Positions 1-6,685 of a stretch of 12,386 nucleotides of DNA are shown piece by piece. Both the position numbers and the translations under genes were made by a program. Where the stretch lies: positions 1 to 12,386 of the forward strand of contig SCUC01000229.1 of assembly GCA_004322375.1 (NCBI GenBank), in the 5' to 3' direction. Position 1 is the stretch's first letter. Each line of letters begins with the position of its first letter. The notes beneath the pieces are model-generated. The model did no database searches. It saw only the letters and a list, made by a program, of their open reading frames with translations, and had not been told where the DNA came from. This DNA is from Bacteroidota bacterium (lineage in GTDB: Bacteria; Bacteroidota; Ignavibacteria; UBA10030; SZUA-254).

Positions 1-1145
1 TTTGACGGGGGATAAGGGTCATTTAAATGTAAATCAACATACGGCGCAGGAAGCGCTCCCGGACCTCCGTACGCGCCAATATCGTTTCTGAGTATTCCCC
101 GCGAAGGGTGCAGGGCAAAGCCGGGATTTGTTCCATCCTCCGGATCATAATAGCTTGCGTTCGGGTCGCCCGCATCAATGCACGGAGAGCCCTGCGCTAA
201 ATAATGGCTGGTATCGGCAAATGCCGGGTTCACATTGATATTTCCAGTACCTGACCATCCCCCCTGAATATCACAATAGCTCACGCTGAGTAGCGCTGAA
301 GCAAATGTAATTTGCGGGTCAACGGGCGCGGTATTACCCCAAACAATATTATTCCGTAACGTTATCGAAGTGCTTACAACATAAAAGCCGCCGCCATCCA
401 GCACGGATGAATTTTCTACAACAGTATTGTTTTCAGCCACCTTCGGCGCAGGACCATTCGAGTTCACCCAGATACCCGCACCGCCAAAATCTTCCCCGCC
501 GCTGTTTCTATAGACAACATTATTTTTGACTACCGCACCCGTATAGTTCAGCACAATTCCGCCGCCGTACCTTCCCCGGTTATACATAATGATGTTGTTC
601 AAAATTTTCGGGTTCCCGTCGCCGCTGCGGATGCCTCCGCCGCCGCAACTGCTGACGCCCGTGTCATTGCTTGCATCGTTATTTTTGATAACATTATTCC
701 GGATAACAGGAGATGAAAGCGCCGTAAGAATGCCGCCTCCTTCTCTATACGAGAGACCATTATGTTCATCCTTCCATACAGTTCCTTTGCCTCCGGTCAG
801 GGTGAAACCCTGGAGAACTGCATTCTCGTTTTCACCTGAAACAATCAGCACACAGCTTGCCGTATCGGGATACGTTGGCTGCGAGCCATTGATAATGGTG
901 CTATCAATATACATCGTATTCTGATTGAGCGCATACCAGCTTGTTACGACAATATTTTTCCCCCGGAAGTTGATGTTCTCGTAATACGTGCCGGGGGCGA
1001 CAAGCACCGTATCACCACTCACAGACGCATTGATTGCCTGCTGGATTGTGGGATAATTCGCAGGGACGTTGATTGTTCCCGCGATGACCAATCCACTAAC
1101 AACAAAGAATAGGACAACTAACCAAACGTTGTAAATTTTTCTCAT
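1..1145 (-). CDS. Secreted right-handed parallel beta-helix protein, N-terminal 381 residues (C-terminus beyond left edge)
   Basis: The minus strand is open from an ATG at 1145 to the left edge of the window, so this is a partial gene. Residues 1-23 form a signal peptide (MRK, hydrophobic core, cleavage near IAG). Residues 24-70 have the usual start of a pectin-lyase-like fold (VPANYPTIQQAIN, then GDTVLVAPGTY). Residues 105-275 carry beta-helix rungs with asparagine ladders and GGGI/GGGF turns (SSPVIRNNVI, NPKILNNII, VVKNNVVYRN, ITLRNNIVWGN). Residues 319-361 contain SPCIDAGDP and RNDIGAYGGP, the closing motifs of beta-helix proteins often annotated as choice-of-anchor Q. Such proteins are secreted and often bind or cleave polysaccharide, but no catalytic residues can be assigned here. 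A C-terminal anchoring or T9SS sorting domain is expected beyond the edge by inference. The Shine-Dalgarno is weak (AAGG about 10 nt upstream). The upstream peptidase gene has its own terminator, so this gene is probably transcribed separately. Confidence 0.9.
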   Translation of the reverse strand, partial: MRKIYNVWLVVLFFVVSGLVIAGTINVPANYPTIQQAINASVSGDTVLVAPGTYYENINFRGKNIVVTSWYALNQNTMYIDSTIINGSQPTYPDTASCVLIVSGENENAVLQGFTLTGGKGTVWKDEHNGLSYREGGGILTALSSPVIRNNVIKNNDASNDTGVSSCGGGGIRSGDGNPKILNNIIMYNRGRYGGGIVLNYTGAVVKNNVVYRNSGGEDFGGAGIWVNSNGPAPKVAENNTVVENSSVLDGGGFYVVSTSITLRNNIVWGNTAPVDPQITFASALLSVSYCDIQGGWSGTGNINVNPAFADTSHYLAQGSPCIDAGDPNASYYDPEDGTNPGFALHPSRGILRNDIGAYGGPGALPAPYVDLHLNDPYPPS

Positions 1146-1269
1146 TTTTCGGTAACCTTAAATACTATAATATTATTGTGCATGAGAAGATAGATAAGAA
1201 ACTAGCCTTAACCGATAGAAATGCAGTAAACGAGAAAAACGTTGCAGGGAAGGAAGGAATTTTAACGGC

Positions 1270-1306
1270 AAAAAGAAGCCCGCCGCGGGGATGCCGGGGC
1301 GGGCTT
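1270..1306 (-). terminator. Rho-independent terminator of the metallopeptidase gene
   Basis: A perfect 9-bp GC-rich stem, AAGCCCGCC (1276-1284) with GGCGGGCTT (1298-1306), encloses a 13-nt loop. Read on the minus strand the stem is followed at once by CTTTTTG, a modest T-tract. It lies 45 bp past the stop codon of the peptidase gene in the correct orientation. It therefore separates that gene from the beta-helix gene downstream. Confidence 0.8.
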
Positions 1307-1322
1307 GTGGGGATAGAACTTC

Positions 1323-1343
1323 CCTCGACCGTAAAGGTCAAGG
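1323..1343 (-). other. Stem-loop in the peptidase 3' untranslated region
   Basis: On the minus strand CCTTGACC and GGTCGAGG pair over 8 bp, with one G-U, around a 5-nt loop. It begins 8 bp past the peptidase stop codon and 17 bp before the terminator stem. No T-tract follows, so it is unlikely to terminate transcription; it may protect the mRNA 3' end. Confidence 0.45.
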
Positions 1344-1350
1344 CTACGGG

Positions 1351-4300
1351 TTATTTCATGAGAAGCATTTTTTTGATGTTGGTATAAGTGCCGGCTTGGA
1401 TTTTATACAGATAGACACCGCCAGGCAGATTCTCTGTTTGAAAAGTAACTTCTTTTTTTCCGGCGCCTTGTATTTGATTAACCAATGTAGCTACCTCTCG
1501 ACCAAGTACATCATATATTTTTAAAGTAACATGTGATTCTTCAGCTAAATTGTATCGAATCACAGTTGATGGATTGAACGGGTTGGGATGATTCTGCTCT
1601 AACATGAACTGATCAGGTTCTGTTTTAGAAACTGATTCAGGTTCACTATTGTCTCCAGTTTCCGTTGACGATTGTTCATCGCAGGGTGGCGGCGCGCTTG
1701 CCAATGCTTCAATCAAAATCACATCCCCTTGCTTTTTGTTGGGTTTTGGGATAATTTCCTCCCCTAGTCCTGTCATAAGTAATCGTTTCTTCTTACCGAG
1801 GGAAGAGGAGGTAGTACGTAACCAATAATTCGTTCTGTTGTTGCTTTTTACTTTCCATGAAACAGTAAGAGGATAAGTAGCACCTTTAATTTGAAGCGGA
1901 AGTAATTTTCGTCCTCTTCCCGATTCTACGCTTTCGAGAAATTTACCGGATTTGAATCGTGCGCTAAATAATCCTTGCAACGGTTCTGGAGGCATTTCTT
2001 CATTTCTATGCAAACCACGCCCAAGTTTCAAGTTTTTGTTACGCATATATAACGTTTGAGATTTGCCTGCCGCATCGGTAATGGTCAATTCATCCATTTG
2101 CGAATATGATGAATATGTTTGACAGGGGTCCGGTGGGGTATAGCTTTCTGTAGTAAATTGCCATGTCGCTGACCATGCGCTCATCCCTGCGCTGTTTGAG
2201 GCTCTCACCCGCCAAAAGTAGGTTGTGCTATAAGAGAGCGAAGAAACGAGGCGCGATGTAGAAAAAACATTTGTATCATTTACAACGAATGAGCTGAAAC
2301 TGGAAGAGGTGGAAACCTGCAGCTTGTATTTTTCTGCTCCAGTCGAACTATTCCAATTTAAATAAAGTGTCGTATTCTGATTGGTCGCAGAATTGGTAGG
2401 CGAGAGAAGAGTAGGTGTGGACGGCAGTGGCGGTGGTGCAGTAGTAGTAAACTGCCTACTAGATGACCAATTACTTTCACCGTTTTCGTTAGCAGCCTTA
2501 ACGCGCCAGTAATATGTTGTGCTATAGTTTAATCCAGAGACTGTCTTGGTATTGACAGAAAGCGTAGAATCATATACCACTAACGAGGAAAATGTTGATG
2601 AGGTGGAAAGCTGAAAGCGATATGATGTTGCAGAAGGTTCTTCTTCCCAGCTGAATTCTGTCGTAGTGGAAACATTTTGTTCATTGTTAAGTGGTTCTAA
2701 AAGCGTTGGTGGAGTCGGAGCAAGTGGATTGGCTGGAGGGTCTTCTTCGACGATTGGAGGTGGAGCCACAGGAGAAGCATTCCAATCTAGATTCAGGGTT
2801 CCGCTCTCGCCTTGAGGAAGCCCTGAAATTTTTACCCAGTACGCGCTTCCCGGGACTAAATTGTTTGCAGTAGGGGCTGGCTCTGAAGCTATCGGAACAT
2901 AACCGTTATTTGGTCGAAGTCTAAAAAAATCTGAAACTATTTCAGGAGAACCAGAACCATCAACTGTAATTTTAGCCTTATCCAAATTCTTAGAAATTGA
3001 ACCTATTAAATTCCAGCCGTTATAAACCACCACTTCTGTCTCTAATATTTCATCACCAATATAATGAAGTTTTTTTGTTGTACGGTCAACGCCTTCAAAG
3101 CTGCCGAGGTCAGTCATGTTAGCAAAATAACCAAGACCGTTATTAACATAATCAGTAAAGGTTACTGACTCATAATCACCCTGCAAAGCATCATACTTCC
3201 ATAAGTTACCCTCATCTTCTGCCTCTGGCCAAACGATTTGCCATAAGCGGGCTGGTACATCGTCAAAAGTAGGATAATTACCGATCTTAATATCATTTGG
3301 CAAACTCACCATGTTCCATCCTTGTACCACATCATAATAGCTTATTACAGAGTTGAGACCATGCCGATTAAAAGCTTGGGCGATATTTGCATCATATACT
3401 TGGTTGTAAATAGAGGCATCAGTTTCATACATTTTTTTAACAAATGAAAAAAACTTTTTTGCTTTCAAGCTAGCCCTCAACGCCTCAAAAACTAGATCAC
3501 TAGCTTTATCATGTCCAATCCCAATGACTGTCCCAGATTGTCCTGCTCCAAGATCCCAACAGGGACCAGAAATTATTTGACCATTTTTATGATTTTTTTG
3601 AGAACCATTATCATATTGACTATACAGCAAAAGATTATTTACACTCCGAGCACTTGAACCTGTCAGTAAATCAGGAGCTTGTTCAGGAAACGTGCTTTTG
3701 ATAGCTGCAAAATAATCAGAAAAACCTTCATCCATTGCACATGCTTCAGTTGTATTACTGTTACATCCCGTTCCAATAAAACTCCCATAGATCGAATGAA
3801 TGACATTGTGTGTGTATTCATGTGTTATAACATCAGATGATCTAGCCCACCTCTTGCTAGACTGGGTTCCGAAATGAATGTTATAACCATCTGCCGCACC
3901 ATTTGTACAAGTTCCTTCATTAACCCAAGCACCTACTGGGGTATTTACTGTATAGGAAAATGGGGCATCGTTAAAAAAATTCCAAACATTACTGGTATGA
4001 TAACGAACGTTACTACCATCTAGTACGATTGGATCAGTAGAATTCCAAATCATAACCTGATCTTGATAAGAACCGTTGTAATAAAATTCTTCACTGTTTA
4101 TTAATGATAAAGGTTCTGGGGGATCAGATGTACACGGATTACCTCTTTTTACAACAGTTGTGAGATAATCTTTCAATTCAATTGATACTCCCCACTCACA
4201 TTCTGGTATGGGACCTGTATATTCATTGCCATACTCGTCTTCCCAAACCACATAATCTATTTGATAACAGCCATTCACATCTGATTCAAAATAGTTCGGG

Positions 4301-5334
4301 TCATAAAAGTTATCTGGACAACCATAAACACTATAAACATTAATGTCTATCGTTTCAAATGGGGCATATTGTGGTGTTTCGGTCGAAAGGCGTTGCCAAT
4401 ATGTGCCAAAAATCTGTCCAAAGATACCACTTGTAAAACCACACGAATTTGTTGGAGAAGATAATATTATTTTACTTTGGCCAGATTTCTCCGAGTTATC
4501 TAAATATGGTGATAGATTGCCAAACTTCAATTCGTTCTTATACTTCTTGACCATTCCTTTCTTTTTTTCTTGTATAGCATCAAGAGTTGTTGTGATATTC
4601 TTTTTCAATTTTGATGGCTTTCTACTTTTGGGGTTTTCTTCTCTCCATTCATCTATTTTTTCTAGGATAGTTCCATCTATTGCACTGACATAATATCGAT
4701 AAACACTATTTGTTTTATACAAAGTAAATTTCCATGCGAGGTGGAATGCAATAGTTTGATTACTTTCGATAGGCAATATGACTAGTTCGGGCTTAGGAGT
4801 TCCTGTCAATAGGATACTCTTTCCAAAATTTTCCTTTGCGAAGCCTATAGCCTGTGAATCGGTTATTATTGCCGTTGTATTACATTGTATATTAGGGTAA
4901 ATATTTGTAACAAAAGTAGGGATATCTCCCCATTGTTCTATTTTGAAGGCTATACGCGAATTCTCAATAGGTATATTTGAAAAAAGCTGTTGAAACTCTA
5001 CATACCATCCGTGTGAACCGCTCCCTATATTAATCTTTTTAATATTGTCACCTTTTATGCCAAGTAAAGGGGCATAATTATTCATTATAGCTTTGGTCAT
5101 GTCCTCTATGTTGACAACGGTCAGGTTATTTTTTGAGAGTCCATAGTTACTAATGTTTTCTTTAAATTTTTTAATGCCTAAAATTTTTCCTGTTTTTTCA
5201 TCAACCAGCGCATTAACTTGCTTTCCTTTCTTGGTTTTAGCTGTAATCGTTTTTTGCGAAAATGAACATGGCACAATTAACACAAAAATTAAGAACAACA
5301 ATATGAGATTATTTATTAAAGCGGACCTTGTCAT
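1351..5334 (-). CDS. Secreted gluzincin metallopeptidase (M36/M4-like) with FTP/PepSY propeptide, two FnIII-like repeats and T9SS sorting domain
   Basis: This 1327-residue protein starts with a signal peptide (cleavage near SFSQ, residue 27). Residues 60-130 resemble an FTP propeptide and 150-230 a PepSY domain; both usually keep such proteases inactive until secreted. The zinc site is HEYTH (505-509) with the third ligand likely E536 in DEGFSDYF. The 27-residue gap from H509 is closer to M36 fungalysins than to thermolysin (20). NGQIISGPCWDL (584-595) and GIGHDKASD (605-613) complete the catalytic domain, with H608 a possible transition-state histidine. Residues 665-850 form a GWNMVSLP...GWNLIGS module. 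FnIII-like repeats lie at 874-964 and 973-1062, an unrecognised Cys-bracketed domain at 1071-1218, and the T9SS domain (QNHPNPFNPS...KKMLLMK) at about 1240-1327. Start supported by AAAGAGGTG ending 4 nt before ATG. Predicted outside the cell or on its surface; substrate unknown. Likely co-transcribed with the propeller lipoprotein gene 75 bp upstream. Confidence 0.93.
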   Translation of the reverse strand: MTRSALINNLILLFLIFVLIVPCSFSQKTITAKTKKGKQVNALVDEKTGKILGIKKFKENISNYGLSKNNLTVVNIEDMTKAIMNNYAPLLGIKGDNIKKINIGSGSHGWYVEFQQLFSNIPIENSRIAFKIEQWGDIPTFVTNIYPNIQCNTTAIITDSQAIGFAKENFGKSILLTGTPKPELVILPIESNQTIAFHLAWKFTLYKTNSVYRYYVSAIDGTILEKIDEWREENPKSRKPSKLKKNITTTLDAIQEKKKGMVKKYKNELKFGNLSPYLDNSEKSGQSKIILSSPTNSCGFTSGIFGQIFGTYWQRLSTETPQYAPFETIDINVYSVYGCPDNFYDPNYFESDVNGCYQIDYVVWEDEYGNEYTGPIPECEWGVSIELKDYLTTVVKRGNPCTSDPPEPLSLINSEEFYYNGSYQDQVMIWNSTDPIVLDGSNVRYHTSNVWNFFNDAPFSYTVNTPVGAWVNEGTCTNGAADGYNIHFGTQSSKRWARSSDVITHEYTHNVIHSIYGSFIGTGCNSNTTEACAMDEGFSDYFAAIKSTFPEQAPDLLTGSSARSVNNLLLYSQYDNGSQKNHKNGQIISGPCWDLGAGQSGTVIGIGHDKASDLVFEALRASLKAKKFFSFVKKMYETDASIYNQVYDANIAQAFNRHGLNSVISYYDVVQGWNMVSLPNDIKIGNYPTFDDVPARLWQIVWPEAEDEGNLWKYDALQGDYESVTFTDYVNNGLGYFANMTDLGSFEGVDRTTKKLHYIGDEILETEVVVYNGWNLIGSISKNLDKAKITVDGSGSPEIVSDFFRLRPNNGYVPIASEPAPTANNLVPGSAYWVKISGLPQGESGTLNLDWNASPVAPPPIVEEDPPANPLAPTPPTLLEPLNNEQNVSTTTEFSWEEEPSATSYRFQLSTSSTFSSLVVYDSTLSVNTKTVSGLNYSTTYYWRVKAANENGESNWSSSRQFTTTAPPPLPSTPTLLSPTNSATNQNTTLYLNWNSSTGAEKYKLQVSTSSSFSSFVVNDTNVFSTSRLVSSLSYSTTYFWRVRASNSAGMSAWSATWQFTTESYTPPDPCQTYSSYSQMDELTITDAAGKSQTLYMRNKNLKLGRGLHRNEEMPPEPLQGLFSARFKSGKFLESVESGRGRKLLPLQIKGATYPLTVSWKVKSNNRTNYWLRTTSSSLGKKKRLLMTGLGEEIIPKPNKKQGDVILIEALASAPPPCDEQSSTETGDNSEPESVSKTEPDQFMLEQNHPNPFNPSTVIRYNLAEESHVTLKIYDVLGREVATLVNQIQGAGKKEVTFQTENLPGGVYLYKIQAGTYTNIKKMLLMK
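2149..2715 (-). repeat. Tandem FnIII-like domain duplication inside the metallopeptidase
   Basis: Residues 874-964 and 973-1062 of the peptidase align as two roughly 90-residue units. Shared features in order are TPTLL..P near the start, (Y/K)(R/K)(F/L)Q(L/V)STSS(T/S)FSS, YSTTY(Y/F)WRV(K/R)A, and a closing QFTT. A proline-rich linker joins them. They resemble the FnIII-like repeats that act as spacers in secreted enzymes. Confidence 0.8.
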
Positions 5335-5338
5335 TTTG

Positions 5339-5346
5339 CACCTCTT
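5339..5346 (-). promoter_or_regulatory. Shine-Dalgarno of the metallopeptidase gene
   Basis: On the minus strand AAAGAGGTG lies just upstream of the ATG at 5334. It fixes the start so that the signal peptide is complete. Confidence 0.7.
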
Positions 5347-5409
5347 TTATATTGTTAAAGATTAATTGGTTGATACATTAAATTTAAACTCTTTTGAAAT
5401 AATGCCTGT

Positions 5410-6417
5410 TTACTTTCGCCAGCTTACTGCCTGCGAATAGACGCTATCTTTATTAAAGGGCATAATCTCCTTAATCTCTTTTGTAGCTAAGGTAACAATT
5501 AACATTTTACTTGCTACTGATTCATTTCCGTCTTGCACAAGTAATTTCTTTCCATCAGGTGACCATGCTACCAACTTTTTAACCGTGCTCCTGCTTAAGC
5601 GAAAAGGCTCATAGTCGTTCGTTCCATCAAAATTCATAAGTCGGATATGCTGGCAACGGCAATCCTTGCTGGAAACAAATGCTATCCGACCGTCTTGAGA
5701 AGACACCACAGGCCCGAAATTGCTCTGGCCCACTTCTCCCCATGTTCTCAATAGATTTCCTTGCACGTTAAGGAAAACGAGCTTATTATTTGCTAATAAG
5801 CTGCCGTTAGAATCTTGCGCGAAAAAATATTCGCTGCCAACAAATATCCCGTTTGTTGTCCAGCTCGATATCCCAGGTGAAAAATCTTCTTGCCCTATAC
5901 GGATTTCATTTGTTCCATCAATATTGATAACAAATGAATGCGAAATACCTAACGCTTCAGGAGCCATTAATCTTGAATAGACTATTTTCTTTCCGTCAGG
6001 GGACCAAACCGGACCTCCTCCAGGGTAATAATAGTTTCCTTCTAATAGTCCTTCTTTTGCTATTACATAGCTTCCGCTTCCATCGTAATTCATAATCACA
6101 ATACCATCATCCGTTGTCGCAGCAATTTTTCTTCCATTAGGAGACCACTGTGCATTATAGATATTGACGCTGGTATCATACGGAAAGAGCCTGACGTTGC
6201 TCCCATCTTCGTTCATCGAATAAAGTTTATAACGTTTATTAAATCCATGCTCAAATTTTGAAGTGCTGACAAAAAGGATAGAACCAACATCTACCCGATT
6301 TGATTGCCTCATAGCTCTCGCTGGCTCAGTATCTATTAAATAAATAGCATTATCGCATGAGTCGAAAACCGCAAGGGTAGTGATGATCATTAGTAGTATG
6401 TGAGATATCTTATACAT
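5410..6417 (-). CDS. Lipoprotein with WD40-like (PD40/TolB-type) beta-propeller repeats
   Basis: The 335-residue product begins with a hydrophobic segment ending in VFDSC (Cys21), a loose lipobox of the kind seen in this group, so it is probably a lipoprotein. From about residue 45 it has repeating propeller blades. WSPNGRKIA, WSPDGKKIVYS, SSQDGRIAFVSS and WSPDGKKLLV are PD40 motifs. They alternate with MNEDGSN, MNYDGSG, INIDGTN and MNFDGTN strands that read like reporting loops. About five or six blades can be seen. Such repeats occur in TolB and in many envelope proteins, where they mediate protein binding; no enzymatic residue is visible. TolB itself is larger and has an extra N-terminal domain, so this is not TolB. 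The start has only a weak ribosome binding site. A promoter candidate lies about 100 bp upstream, and the peptidase gene follows after 75 bp without a visible terminator. Confidence 0.85.
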   Translation of the reverse strand: MYKISHILLMIITTLAVFDSCDNAIYLIDTEPARAMRQSNRVDVGSILFVSTSKFEHGFNKRYKLYSMNEDGSNVRLFPYDTSVNIYNAQWSPNGRKIAATTDDGIVIMNYDGSGSYVIAKEGLLEGNYYYPGGGPVWSPDGKKIVYSRLMAPEALGISHSFVINIDGTNEIRIGQEDFSPGISSWTTNGIFVGSEYFFAQDSNGSLLANNKLVFLNVQGNLLRTWGEVGQSNFGPVVSSQDGRIAFVSSKDCRCQHIRLMNFDGTNDYEPFRLSRSTVKKLVAWSPDGKKLLVQDGNESVASKMLIVTLATKEIKEIMPFNKDSVYSQAVSWRK

Positions 6418-6685
6418 TCTGGCATTCTTTTAATTCAATTTTCAAACAACGTACAAACAAAATGTATATATGTCTTAAATAACATTGCTTAGTACTCCAT
6501 TTTTACGCTTATGTGAAATTACAAAAAGAAATAACGAAAGTCAATAGTTTTAGAAATATATTTTAAAATAATACATTCGATTTCCTGTTTTACTGCATCA
6601 TGGTGAATACTTTCGAAAATGTGGACAGAACCATGCAATTGTACTTTTGTCGGCATCGCTGAGAAATTTACAAAAAAACATCGGC
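6418..6685. other. Intergenic region upstream of propeller lipoprotein
   Basis: This AT-rich region carries the promoter candidate at 6514-6544 and a leader of about 90 nt for the propeller gene. A 6-bp inverted repeat (CATGGT 6599-6604, ACCATG 6630-6635) with a 25-nt loop and a 12-bp AT palindrome (6559-6570) are also present; both are weak. No clear terminator follows the DUF3160 gene: a run of seven T lies just past its stop, but I find no stem before it. No gene is evident. Confidence 0.5.
6514..6544 (-). promoter_or_regulatory. Promoter candidate for the propeller lipoprotein-peptidase unit
   Basis: On the minus strand TTGACT (6539-6544) is separated by exactly 17 nt from TAATTTCA (6514-6521), which matches the group's TAnnTTTG -10 consensus at six of eight positions. 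Transcription would start near 6507. The same layout is found before the unknown lipoprotein gene and the TPR gene. Confidence 0.55.

Larger units (their letters stand above)
1146..1350. other. Intergenic region between peptidase 3' end and beta-helix gene
   Basis: The right half (1270-1343) holds two stem-loops downstream of the peptidase stop codon, annotated separately. The left half must contain the leader and promoter of the beta-helix gene. It is AT-rich, with a short ATAATATTAT palindrome around 1167-1176, but I see no convincing -35/-10 pair. Short plus-strand frames here lack any sign of being genes. Confidence 0.5.

Noticed and set aside
589..924. 111-residue plus-strand open frame
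   Set aside because: It lies antisense to the beta-helix gene, whose own frame is continuous and motif-rich; its proline/leucine-rich product looks like a mirror of the repeat codons.
1178..1524. Two overlapping plus-strand frames of 69 and 77 residues
   Set aside because: They run across the terminator and into the antisense of the sorting domain, and have no ribosome site or recognisable protein pattern.
6559..6570. TATTTTAAAATA palindrome
   Set aside because: A short pure-AT dyad in AT-rich DNA is expected by chance.
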